64,000 nucleotides of DNA from Unio delphinus (Eukaryota > Mollusca > Bivalvia > Unionida > Unionidae): contig JAQISU010000041.1 in assembly GCA_029339505.1 (NCBI GenBank), forward strand, positions 7,015,001 through 7,079,000, read 5' to 3'. Both the position numbers and the translations under genes were made by a program. Below the pieces are notes generated by a model. That model made no database searches. It had not been told where the DNA came from and saw only the letters and a list, made by a program, of their open reading frames with translations. Positions 31,842 to 41,500 of this stretch are shown in pieces (positions within the stretch are counted from its first letter, which is position 1; the number at the start of each line of letters is the position of its first letter).

Positions 31842-34418
31842 ATGACGATAACCGGAGAGGTTTTATACGAACCGAAATATAACAAAAATGGAGCACCAAT
31901 ACAGATTATTGATCATAACAAACACGCGTGGACACCTGCGGTAACAATATTTCCACGAGAACGAACCGTGAAATATATCCCTAAGGAGTTCGTCGGGGAT
32001 GTTTTCTATGAAGAGAAATTATTTGATGCTATTCATGCGTTGTGTAAGGATGATCCTGTGTCAGTGTGGTTACTTAAAAGTGATGAAGAATTCGATCAAT
32101 TTGTAAAACCAAATGGTGAATTATATCGCATTGAAGAATTAGATAACAGAATGAGAAAAATCGCTAGTGATTTTTCACAGGAGAATTCCCATGAAAAACT
32201 ACTCACGGATAGTTTTACAATTCCATCAGTGGTAGCTCACTTCGCAAGAGAAGAAAACTCATGGCGTCCAACACGAAATGATTTTCTCGAGGATGTTAAA
32301 TTGAGTTGCGTCGAATTTGGTCATGGAGGACTGTGGAATACGAAATACTCACGTGATGGTATGATTTCAATTGATATATCCGCGTGTTATCCCGGAAGTT
32401 TTCTCGGGTATGGGGAATGCGCTGAGTACTTCAAACGATTTGGACACCCCACGCATGAAATGACTCGTGTTGCGATTAATGGACCATTGCCTGATTTTGA
32501 TTTAACCGGATTCGCTCGTGTGATATCATTTGAATTAGCTACAGGGTTACATCCGTGTAGTTATGTTTGGCTCGGTAGACACCTATCTGAAAAACACTGG
32601 ATGCCAATAGTGCTATTGAGATATATGATTGATTGTGGTATGCTAATATCGTTGATTGTTTCCGAGGCTATTATATGCTATCGAGCTCAGAAAGAAGTTT
32701 GGCTACCACAACCCGATCTAGATAGAATAATCAACGAACTACGAAAACAGTTTCCAGATTTCAGTGAAGAAGAAATCATAAATTGGTCTAAGAAGTTATT
32801 TGAAATTAAAAAAGAACAAGCAAAAGATCTCGGAAGAAGAATAATCGGTAAATTTACCCAGGGTGGACGATACGATAACGCAAAATACTCTTCGCGGTTG
32901 ATCATAGATGTCGCTGAATACGATTTTATTGTAGCGGATTTAATGAAACAAGGAAAACTTGTATCCCGTAAGGATGCTTTTCTATCCAATGGTGAGAAAT
33001 TAGGTACGGTTGTTACCTACTGTGATGGATATAATTCCCAGTACACACATTTGAGAAGTTCAATGCTAGCCTATGCTTCTATTAATCTATTTTCGATGAT
33101 AAATAGATTTCCTAATACCGCGGTTAGAGTGGCCACTGATTCGATGTATATACACAATAAGTACAAATCAGCTGTAGCGGCATTCACAGATCCCGAAGAA
33201 AATTGGGGGCGTTGGCGATTTAAAAAGGAGATGCTACATGAGTATTGTGAATCCGCAGACGTTGCCATGGATGATAAATATCTTTGTTGTAACCGTATTG
33301 AAATTCAATCAGAATTTTCTAATGCACCACCGGTATCTGATCCAGTATGTAGATATAAGACACTTTATTTAAACGGTTGTGGTGGGTCAGGAAAGACAAC
33401 TCGTGCAATTGAATTATTTCGTCGTGGAAACGTTAGCGTTTCTAACATGATTGTGCTAACACCGACTCACAGACTCGCCAGAGAGATGATACAACGAGGG
33501 GTAAATGCTTGCACTTATCACAGTTTTTTTCGATGGAAGGGTGACAAATGGACTCCTGAGCGTATGGGTGATAAATTCATTCCTGAAATCATAATTTGGG
33601 ATGAAATATGCACAGTGTCATTAGATGTATTAAAAACATTTCTTGAGTGGTTGTTAAACAAAAACACAAAAGTCGTTATGTGCGGTGATCAAGGCCAACC
33701 ACCACCATTTGTCGGTGCATCTCCACATGAATGGCTAAAGGGTTTTGTAGACTACTATGAAGAAATCACCACTGATTATAGATCACTTGATGAACGATTA
33801 CGCGAGTTCAAAGCGCTAATTAGATTACAACCGGATAGAATCCAATGCGAAATAGCGCGTGAAGTGATTTCAGAAACCCCAATGAATGATTTCTGGGAAG
33901 CGTGGAGACCAAACGATTTGATCATTGCAAGTAGAAAAATAGTCAGGGATAAACTTCAGATGAAGTTATTTGAATTGCATAAAGAAAAATTTGCAACGCT
34001 TCCAGTACCCCTTTGTTATAGGCCATCGGATACACGAAAACAGAATATTGAAGTTGATATTCCAGGACAGAGTGAAAAACAAATTCTCGTATTAAATGAT
34101 ATTGTGCTGGTTGATATCAATGTCGTTGAAGATGCATTGCGTGCTAATAAATCCCCGTGGACGCTAGGATACGCAGCAACAATACACTCTTCACAGGGAT
34201 TGACTATATCGAATACAATTGTTTGGATGGTGGATAATCACATCGAATGGTCAAATTTAGTCTATCTCGCAGTATCCAGAGTACGAAACATAAATCAACT
34301 TCGAAGAGTTGTTTTCGATGATAATGACACAACAATAAGTGATATTGATGTTAGCATCATTAATAAAAAAACTCTCCGGTTACAAACAACAGGACAAAAA
34401 AAACCAACGAGAATTTGA
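31842..34418 (+). CDS. B-family DNA polymerase palm fused to SF1 helicase, 858 aa
   Basis: Polymerase motif A is SIDISACYP (D178, Y183). A motif-B-like KEQAKDLGRRIIGKF lies at about 324-338, SMLAYASINLF at 407-417, and motif C is VATDSMYI (D433). The palm is compact, without an obvious protein-priming insertion. From about residue 505 a superfamily 1 helicase follows: Walker A GCGGSGKTT (512-520), THR box (PTHRLA), Walker B IIIWDEIC (D587, E588), motif III MCGDQGQPPP, and near the end YAATIHSSQGLT and YLAVSRVR (motifs V-VI), closest to the Pif1/RecD type. Catalytic residues in both halves are intact. In ordinary Polintons the polymerase is not joined to a helicase. Confidence 0.9.
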   Translation: MTITGEVLYEPKYNKNGAPIQIIDHNKHAWTPAVTIFPRERTVKYIPKEFVGDVFYEEKLFDAIHALCKDDPVSVWLLKSDEEFDQFVKPNGELYRIEELDNRMRKIASDFSQENSHEKLLTDSFTIPSVVAHFAREENSWRPTRNDFLEDVKLSCVEFGHGGLWNTKYSRDGMISIDISACYPGSFLGYGECAEYFKRFGHPTHEMTRVAINGPLPDFDLTGFARVISFELATGLHPCSYVWLGRHLSEKHWMPIVLLRYMIDCGMLISLIVSEAIICYRAQKEVWLPQPDLDRIINELRKQFPDFSEEEIINWSKKLFEIKKEQAKDLGRRIIGKFTQGGRYDNAKYSSRLIIDVAEYDFIVADLMKQGKLVSRKDAFLSNGEKLGTVVTYCDGYNSQYTHLRSSMLAYASINLFSMINRFPNTAVRVATDSMYIHNKYKSAVAAFTDPEENWGRWRFKKEMLHEYCESADVAMDDKYLCCNRIEIQSEFSNAPPVSDPVCRYKTLYLNGCGGSGKTTRAIELFRRGNVSVSNMIVLTPTHRLAREMIQRGVNACTYHSFFRWKGDKWTPERMGDKFIPEIIIWDEICTVSLDVLKTFLEWLLNKNTKVVMCGDQGQPPPFVGASPHEWLKGFVDYYEEITTDYRSLDERLREFKALIRLQPDRIQCEIAREVISETPMNDFWEAWRPNDLIIASRKIVRDKLQMKLFELHKEKFATLPVPLCYRPSDTRKQNIEVDIPGQSEKQILVLNDIVLVDINVVEDALRANKSPWTLGYAATIHSSQGLTISNTIVWMVDNHIEWSNLVYLAVSRVRNINQLRRVVFDDNDTTISDIDVSIINKKTLRLQTTGQKKPTRI

Positions 34419-34620
34419 TATTGATGCTGAACTAATAATCACTTTGAAGAAACAACAGAATAATCACTGCGCGAGTTGCAATTGTATAATGCGTTGGCAG
34501 TATTCGGATAAGGATCCTCGCCAATTCACCGTAGACAGAAAAAATAACAATCTCGGTCATGTCAGAAATAATGTGATGTTGACTTGTCTTGAGTGCAATA
34601 GACGCAACGGTGCTAGTTAA
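34372..34620 (+). CDS. zinc-type HNH domain in +1 frame after the helicase
   Basis: The frame +1 to the helicase encodes CASC, then FTVDRKNNNLGHVRNN and CLECNRR: two CxxC pairs around an HNH core, as in the McrA/HNH_5 type. There is no good start codon of its own. Residues just before it (GYKQQDKKNQ) already look like protein in this frame, so the frames probably joined at the A7 run 34365-34371. A +1 shift, or one extra A, explains it. The last 8 bp overlap the convergent integrase gene. Confidence 0.7.
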   Translation, partial: LSGYKQQDKKNQREFDIDAELIITLKKQQNNHCASCNCIMRWQYSDKDPRQFTVDRKNNNLGHVRNNVMLTCLECNRRNGAS

Positions 34621-35536
34621 GACCATGCGGTGGCAATTGAGTATCCTCGGGAATCACTTGTAGTTGTTGTCGAGTAAATCCTCGTTGAGGGGCAGTTGAA
34701 TCCAGTTTATAGACTGGAGGTCTACCCGTAGATCGTGTTATACTAGATATCTTATGCGTAGTGACGCTCCAAATAGGATCAGTAGCCCTTTTTCTACCCC
34801 CTTCAAGCTCTCCTGGTTCGTATAAGTACCTCACAATGACACTACTACCAAGAATTGGTTCTTTGAAATCTTTTTGTGGTTGTACGGGTATTGACTTCTT
34901 TTTAATCGCGTTGATAGGTTTCATGTTGATTGTTCTAGTAATCTCGTTATTCAGTGCAGTAATCACAGATGGTAATCTTTTAACCCATTCACTGGATCGC
35001 TTTTCTTGAATGAATTCTTTTGCGTATTGATATCCAAATAACTGCTCAGCAATCGTCCGATTAAATCGTTCTACAATGGCCTGATCGCGATGTAGCGCAG
35101 TATGCCCTCGTCTTATGGTGACATTATGATGAAATTCCTTGCCAGGATCAACCTGCAATAGATTTGGCCAGTGCAGAGGACCTCGTCGATAAATCCTTTC
35201 AAATGCAGAAGCGACTTCAGTGGCCGATTTTGTTTTCAGCGGTTCTGCTTCTTTGTATCGACTCGCAACATCAACTACGGTTAACGCATATTTGTAACCA
35301 CGATCATGTGGCAGAAATAATATATCAGCCTGATGAACTTCATTAGGAGCGGTCACATCAAAATGCGAGAATTGAATTTGTTTAGGCGGTGGTAGATAAA
35401 TTTGCCATAGTGCCTGTTTGGATAACCAATTAGCCGCAGTGGTTTTTTTCACTTTTGCAGCTCTAGCGAGTTTATTGATTGCAGCGTTACCCCTCCAGTA
35501 TCCCCTCGGAGAATAATAAATTGATTCTATTCCATA
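34613..35536 (-). CDS. retroviral-type DDE integrase
   Basis: Catalytic core: D43 in HQADILFLPHD, D102 in LLQVDPGKEF and E128 in HRDQAIVERFN (counted from the methionine at 35452). D102 to E128 is 25 residues apart, shorter than the usual ~35. A C-terminal SH3/chromo-like part has VIVRYLYEPGELEGG and TDPIWSV, and the protein ends near QLPPHG. The conserved N-terminal helix region (YYSPRGYWRGNAAINKLA) is open upstream of 35452 as far as 35536, with no ATG before a stop at 35537-35539, so the true start may be non-ATG, spliced, or lost. It would insert the linear element into host DNA. Confidence 0.9.
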   Translation of the reverse strand, partial: YGIESIYYSPRGYWRGNAAINKLARAAKVKKTTAANWLSKQALWQIYLPPPKQIQFSHFDVTAPNEVHQADILFLPHDRGYKYALTVVDVASRYKEAEPLKTKSATEVASAFERIYRRGPLHWPNLLQVDPGKEFHHNVTIRRGHTALHRDQAIVERFNRTIAEQLFGYQYAKEFIQEKRSSEWVKRLPSVITALNNEITRTINMKPINAIKKKSIPVQPQKDFKEPILGSSVIVRYLYEPGELEGGRKRATDPIWSVTTHKISSITRSTGRPPVYKLDSTAPQRGFTRQQLQVIPEDTQLPPHGLN

Positions 35537-35539
35537 TTA

Positions 35540-36060
35540 TTAATTACCAGCACCTAACATCAATTTACTTTTCATAGCCGATTTTATCAAAAATGAAGAC
35601 AATTTTTCTTTGAAGGATTTATCAGGAATAGCATTTAACGCATGAATTAATTTCACATCTGCTAGATGCCTGTGTTGCAGATTGCTGCTTTTATAAGCAA
35701 CATCATGAAGGTGACAGGCCTTATCAATGGCGTTTATTGGTTCTTCACCGGGGTTGGGTTGATTTTGATTATTGAGTCTGATATCAAGTCTGGTTCCCGG
35801 TCCACAGTAGCTATATCCTGGAAGGTGCTTTTCTCCGGGGTATTTTGCCCATGGGGTTCCAGGGAGTTTTGCTAATTTGGCTGCGATATCACCTCCTCGT
35901 TTTTTTTTAAAGGTTCCTTGGGTTTAGAAACAAATCTAAATTTCTTTGTACTACATTGTACGCATTTACCAGAAAGCGCTGATCGGTTATTTTTTGTTGT
36001 AATCGTCGTCAAGTCATCTGTGCCAGTACGCGTTTTACACTTCACACAATATAGATCCAT
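35540..36060 (-). CDS. zinc-ribbon / phospholipase A2-like protein (0 and -1 frames)
   Basis: Frame 0 starts at 36060 and gives a zinc ribbon with C5, C8, C33 and C36; alone it ends at 35872. At 35905-35899 the coding strand reads A-AAA-AAC in phase with the codons, the canonical -1 slip site. The -1 frame is then open for 119 residues to TAA at 35540-35542. It encodes YCGPGT (calcium loop), AIDKACHLHDVAY (His-Asp dyad), and a basic helical end. This is the pattern of the PLA2 domain in parvovirus VP1, used there to breach membranes during entry. Role here is inferred by analogy. Alternatively one A was lost from the A9 run. Confidence 0.8.
35899..35905 (-). promoter_or_regulatory. candidate -1 ribosomal frameshift heptamer A-AAA-AAC
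   Basis: Codons in frame 0 read TTA AAA AAA AAC GAG. A -1 slip places CGA GGA GGT next, which opens the PLA2-like frame directly. The same heptamer is used by several retroviruses. A downstream stem or pseudoknot was not established. Confidence 0.5.
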
Positions 36061-36065
36061 AATTT

Positions 36066-36737
36066 ATGTATAGAAATATGGATATAATTGATTTTTCAGC
36101 GACTAAAACAAGAGAACCAATTAAGCATCATGCAGCGCTACCAAACTCTATCCGGATGATTATAATCGGGCCATCTGGATCCGGTAAAACGCAATTGCTG
36201 CTCAATTTAATAATGAGATGGATGAAGTGGGATAAGTTGTATTTAATTGCCCCTAGCGTAGATGATCAACGATGTTATGAAGTGTTAAAGGATTTTAACG
36301 AGAATGCATCAGAAATTAAGGGTGAGAACGCCATTGATTTTATAACCGATATCGATGAAGCACCGAGTATTGATGATATTGATGGAGATATTAACAATTT
36401 AGTCGTATACGACGATATAATGTTGGATAAACAAAAGAATCCTGCTAGAATATTTTCCCGTGGGCGTCACAAAAACACTGACGTGATATATGTCACTCAA
36501 CGCTACACTCAGGTTCCAAAAGTTATCAGAGATAACTGCAATATTCTTGCTGTATTCAACGGAGTTGATACTCATACTCTTAGAAATATATGGCAGACAT
36601 GGTGTTCTGATATGGACTTCAATCAATTTAAAAACTTCTTTAGTCATGCTCAGTCAACCCCGTACGGATTCGCAACAATAAATTTGCATGATCCTCGGAC
36701 ACGATATCGTATCGGACTTGATCAAATATTCGGTTAA
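36066..36737 (+). CDS. A32-type genome-packaging ATPase, 223 aa
   Basis: Walker A is IIGPSGSGKTQLL (GPSGSGKT at 35-42). Walker B is NLVVYDDIML (D116, D117). The strand after it is DVIYVTQRY with Q145 as the sensor, and RGRHKNTDV precedes it. Size and motif spacing match the FtsK/HerA-related packaging ATPases (poxvirus A32 type) of Polintons, which pump DNA into preformed capsids. The start is 5 bp from the divergent start of the zinc-ribbon gene; methionine 5 (36078) is a possible alternative start. The stop is almost in contact with the right TIR. No breaks. Confidence 0.93.
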   Translation: MYRNMDIIDFSATKTREPIKHHAALPNSIRMIIIGPSGSGKTQLLLNLIMRWMKWDKLYLIAPSVDDQRCYEVLKDFNENASEIKGENAIDFITDIDEAPSIDDIDGDINNLVVYDDIMLDKQKNPARIFSRGRHKNTDVIYVTQRYTQVPKVIRDNCNILAVFNGVDTHTLRNIWQTWCSDMDFNQFKNFFSHAQSTPYGFATINLHDPRTRYRIGLDQIFG

Positions 36738-36741
36738 AATC

Positions 36742-37025
36742 ATTTATTATTTTTGTTAACCCAGTGATGAAATCACTAAGCAGCAGAGAGGGTGGATGAC
36801 AACAAGTTGCGACCAAAATTGATTAAAAAATCGTAAAAGTCTCCATATGGCAAATGGAGATATTTTTTTTAAGTTAAAATATGAGATTTTTCAATCGACT
36901 TTTTTTGCCGGAAAGTTGTGAGGTTCGCCCTTTTTTGGTTAAAATGAGATCGTAGGAAGGCTTGTTTTAGGATTTCAATCAAAATTTTGTCTGAAAACGT
37001 TGTAGGATTCACCCTCTCTGCTGCT
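36742..37025 (-). repeat. right terminal inverted repeat of the virus-like element
   Basis: Inverted match of the left TIR, about 18 bp longer because of small indels in the middle. Both brackets (36781-36796 and 37010-37025) are intact. The stop of the ATPase gene (36735-36737) lies 4 bp before it. Confidence 0.9.
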
Positions 37026-37030
37026 CAAGG
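37026..37030 (+). repeat. 5-bp target duplication CAAGG (right)
   Basis: Partner of 21986-21990. Confidence 0.8.
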
Positions 37031-37036
37031 TTTACA

Positions 37037-37038
37037 TA

Positions 37039-37096
<58 letters not shown>
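37037..37096. repeat. (AT)n microsatellite
   Basis: About 30 AT units directly beside the right target duplication. Confidence 0.97.
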
Positions 37097-37099
<3 letters not shown>

Positions 37100-37115
37100 A
37101 TTATTTTTTTCATAG

Positions 37116-37316
37116 GTGGTAGAAGAGGAACGGAGAAAGCCAAAGTTACATTGGAGAAAATATTACAGTTTGTGACTGCATCTGCAGAGATACCTTCCTA
37201 GAAGTTCAACTTGTATAAATGTCCTTTATTTACCTTTGGGAAATTTACCTTATAATACTGCATTATTTTTCTTTTTTGACTATGCATTTTTGAACGAATA
37301 CTTCGGAAAAATGTAA
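37116..37316 (+). pseudogene. HECT-type ubiquitin ligase C-terminal remnant
   Basis: After an acceptor-like TTTTTTCATAG the plus strand reads KVTLEKILQFVTASAEIPS, then TAG. One frame over it resumes with STCINVLYLPL and YAFLNEYFGKM before TAA. Both pieces match the end of HECT domains (L-x-F-x-T-G ... P ... S-T-C-x-N-x-L-x-L-P ... A-x-x-N-x-x-G-F-G), where the cysteine of T-C is the ubiquitin acceptor. The segment between them is missing, so it is a broken exon. The identification is from motif spacing only. Confidence 0.4.
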
Positions 37317-38558
37317 TCTGACATTTTTCACCTCAGTCAAAATCTGCTTGGAGATAGAGAATGAAAAAAAGCAATTTCTGACTGAATCCACATTTTACAA
37401 TCACGTCGATAATAATTTTTAATAACGCTCTTTTTCTAATGAAGTTGTTCGTTATTTTTTATACATACAATTTATTTTCATACTGTCCAACTTGTAAAAG
37501 ATCGTTCCAACTGGTTTCAAGAACCATCACGTGTACGCGAAAAATCTGTAACACGTCAATGCTTTTTATTTTCTTGATGAGTCTAATTCCCATTTAAGGT
37601 AGTTTCTGCTACATACACAATAACATTTATAACAGTGTTCGATTGATCAAATGAAGCGAGTTCACACGACATACGTAGGGGTCACTAAATTTTAATACAA
37701 CAAATACTTCCACAAGTCAGTTATCAAAACACGGTCGGCACTTAATTAAGTTCTCGGAGAAAAGCGCGCGGACATAGCTGTTAAGAAAGATTGACGCATT
37801 TTACGTTTAATTACAAGAGGACACATTGCATTTATGATGATTACACTTAAAAGAAACTTAGAGATAGAACTAGAACACAAATTTCAGTTGATAAATAAAT
37901 TATTTACTTTGTATTTATTTATTAAAGTACTGCCTCCACTATTGTAAGTGACATTTTCATTGATTGAAATTAACTTAGACAAAAATGAGGATACATATAT
38001 AATCAATCATGGAGGATTACAATAATATACACCAAACAGAACATGAAGTTCTATCCCTGAATTACACAGAAGAATGCTAAATAATGCTGACAGAATCTGT
38101 ATAAATACGAATAAATAATATCATACAGGTAAGAGGAGTACTCTGCGGAGATTTCAGTTGAATTCAAGCAAAAGCATGTTCTATTACTGCTTATTGGATT
38201 GTCATAATTTAAAAAAAAATATCAACACTATTAAATAAGATTTTGGTATAGTCGGACATACCTATTAAGAGTAGATTTGATACTCAGATCTCAGTTGACG
38301 AAGTCTTGCGGAAATTATTACTTTATTAATTTAAACATAGAGCTGTATTACATCACAGTCTATTGAATAAAGAACACAAATTATGTTATTAATACATTTG
38401 TAATCTTTCGAATAGGGAGTTAAGATGAATTTAATTAAAAATAGAGGAATGAAAGAAAGTTGTAACAGACGTTTAAAATACTGCTTTGAGCAATTGCATA
38501 AAGTTAAATCACTCCATATAATCACTGGAAATGTAGTAGAATACATGAATTATCGACT
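37317..38558. other. AT-rich DNA, nothing recognised
   Basis: No gene, RNA or clear repeat was found. It separates the HECT remnant from the last exon of the integrase pseudogene. Confidence 0.5.
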
Positions 38559-41500
38559 TCAAACTTCCAAAACCTCGTCTACAGAATCTAAAGCATGCAA
38601 ATATGGTTCAATGTCAGAAAGGTTAGCTACGTTAATTCCACGCATTTTGGCATTGAAAGAATGCAACTGTTCTTCATTAAAAGTAGCTCTATTGATGGCA
38701 CGTCGATATTGTCTTCAACGCTTGGCTCAGGTAACGGTGCATCTGGATCCATTCCATACTCTGGTAGAGCGTCCTAAATGAAGAAAAAAAATACTATTTT
38801 GTCTGCAATGTATTCATTTATTTTCTTATAATAAAAAACAATTCAAAGACACAATTAAGTTTGGCTATTAAGAAATGAATTCGTTTAAGAGAATAAGCTA
38901 CGGTGGCTCAATTTTAACTTCCAAATATCACCAACAAATGTTAAGCTAAAAGAATAGCATATACTGTCTTGCAGAACCGACAAAAAACGAATTTGTAATT
39001 TGATCTCTGCATGGTAAATTGGTGAAAGTTTTCCGTGCTAAAAGAAATTGTTCCTCGATATTGGACAAACAGTTTTCTGAAACTCTATAAAATTTGTCGA
39101 ATACTGTCTGTTATTTTCTATACAGTAGATATGTTACAATCAGATGTCCTTTAATTGCTATTTTTATTGACATGCATGGAATTTTGCTTCTTTATATTGT
39201 TATTGTAATGTTTTGCCGATTGTAAATTTGGTATGTTTTATGATCTTGATATAATATATTTTGAAAATACAAGTACTTTCCACTTAACGAAGTAGCACAT
39301 TGTGAAGTTGTAGTCATTTGTTATGACTCTGTTAATCACATACACTGCTAATTAGAAGTATACACACACAGACATTGATAAAATAATGGTAGGCATTTTA
39401 AGGAGCGTACAGATTGTATAGTATCCAGTTTTAAATCGCTTACCAATATGCCACATTGCTTAATATGCGACAAGCTTCTCACCTGATCTAATTCTTTGAA
39501 GTATTCGTTAGCAATTACTTTATTCTCGTTAAATATACGCTGCAGTCCAAGTATAAATAGCTGGCAGGGAGTCTTGTTGTTCTCAGTTATCAATTTATGA
39601 TTGCTCCATGAATTCATAAACTTTAATAGTCTGTCATTTATCACATTTTTGTACACATAATGCAAGCAGAATACATGTTTCTCCGAATCTGGATTTTAAA
39701 AAAAGCCATTGACTTCCAATGACACAAAAAGCTCATAAAATAAAGAAAGCACAGCATTATACACATCACGCCATAGCCTCTATATCCTCGAATTATGGAC
39801 ACTTTTTCCAGTTATATAACTTCCCCTATTAAGGCCCCGACGAGGGTGTGAGAGCATGTACTGAGCAACTTCACGGTTTTCCACACCCGTGTTCCCTCTT
39901 ACTCGGGAAGGCAGGCCCCATCTGGAAACGGCTTCAGTGAAATGGTTTAAAACGGTTGAAGCTCTATTATCACAGTTGCTAGCTAGGTAGACAATAAGCC
40001 TTGTGAAACCATCGATGCATCCGTGTATTACAAAACGCCATCTGCAGAATATATGTATATCGCTTTCCGCGTTATATGAGACAAGAAAATGTGTTTTGTT
40101 TTTCCTGCAAGGGATGGTTATAACAATGATAACACCACACGTATTGTTATCTAATATAAAGTAGATCACTGACATATTGCTTGATCTCTCACTCTCGAAT
40201 GTCGTCCATCATAGCTTGCACTCCACATATATAAGTGTTAAATGTAAACTGCAGTTATTAAGATATTTGAAAGTAGCTAAGAAATGCATTATAACTGAAG
40301 AAAATCTCCTATTAAGTTTGGTAAGCAACTGAATGTCAACACATTCTTGATTCATTCTTAGTAAACATTGTATTGATCAGATATTTGTAAGATTCATAGT
40401 TATTGGTGTCATTTCTTAATTAAACATGAATACTAAATGACCAAATAACATATTGATGTCCATATTGATGTCCATATGAATATCAAACATAGTCTCCTCA
40501 AAAATATGAAATAATATTTCTCTCTTGTCTTTATATTTATAACCAATGCAGGCAAATTGTTTTTCCGCCTGTGCTTTGTTTACACAAATAGAGTAATTCG
40601 TTGCATTACTTGGAATAACAGGCGAGTTTCAACTGTACCAATGTTTAAAGCTGTTTCTGTTCCAAGCTTATTAATATTTATCTCCCAAATATGTTAAAAT
40701 CCTAAATATCGGATTAAGCTAATACTTACATTAACAAGTAACTAGCTTCCATTGATGGATCTGATGTTGTGATGTCCTTGCCGAAGTTTCATGATATACG
40801 TCCGAAACTATTTAAGAGAACTGATTGAATTATTTTATGCTGTAACTTTTTTCCTTAAATGTGTTCAGAATTAAAAGGTTTTATCTTGGAGATGCCAAGA
40901 TATAGAAAATTTGGAACACAATTATGTGTCTTTTAATTTTAGAATTTCGGGACCTAGGAAATTAAATTAACAAAACGTTGGGTACTGACAATTAGAGATT
41001 ACACACAACTTTAATGTTTGCGCATGTCATGTAACTGAGTGGAACATTACCGTATCAGTTTGTGATTGCCATCAAAGGCAAGAGGGGACGGAACTGAATA
41101 AACCCTTCGCTCTATACACCGTAACTGCCTCAATTGTTGTCCAACCGGATCTACAGTTCTAACTGCTCTCCTTATTCTATCTCTTTGTACATGGATACCT
41201 TGTGAAATGAGATGACCTTCGATTGTCTTTAAACCTAAAGAAACAAGTATTTAAAACATGACTACAAGCATTGAATTCATAAAAAACTTATTTATTTATT
41301 TGCAGATATAACATTTACAGTCTGTATACAATTCCAGGATATAATTAAGGATCTAAATGAATTAAAATTGTATTGGTCTCTTTCAAGAGAATGACAGTTG
41401 CAAACCTAAACTATTTGTTTGCCATACAATGAGGTTTTCATTTTGGGGGCAATTAAAATAATTTACTATCTAAAATTGTATTTATATAAATATATTTATT

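Larger units (their letters stand above)
30678..34620 (+). pseudogene. B-family DNA polymerase - SF1 helicase - HNH gene, interrupted twice
   Basis: Three pieces form one reading path. Codons 30678-31823 give a basic repeat region and an N-terminal domain. An in-frame TGA (31824-31826) follows, and the same frame continues to 34418 with polymerase and helicase. The +1 frame then carries an HNH domain to 34620. From memory, single long proteins with the same order polymerase-helicase-HNH exist in many copies in the fungus Rhizophagus irregularis, which supports one original gene. The enzyme would copy and unwind the element. Whether the TGA is read through, or marks decay, cannot be decided from sequence. 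Confidence 0.75.
21991..37025. mobile_element. Maverick/Polinton-like virus-like element, 15.0 kb
   Basis: Bounded by terminal inverted repeats starting AGCAGCAGAGAGGGTG and flanked by CAAGG on both sides (21986-21990 and 37026-37030). It encodes a retroviral-type integrase, a B-family polymerase fused to an SF1 helicase, an adenain-type protease, an A32-type ATPase and a capsid protein set, the standard equipment of Polintons and related adintovirus-like elements. The length fits the usual 15-20 kb. It differs from textbook Polintons in the polymerase-helicase fusion, the HNH domains and the PLA2-like gene. Base composition is visibly less AT-rich than the flanks. At least two in-frame stops and up to two frame changes are present, so it is young but probably not fully functional. 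Confidence 0.93.

Noticed and set aside
34365..34402. Canonical -1 frameshift between helicase and HNH
   Set aside because: The HNH frame is +1, so a -1 slip at either A run leads to the wrong frame.
38425..38781. 118-codon plus-strand frame
   Set aside because: Antisense of the last exon of the integrase pseudogene.
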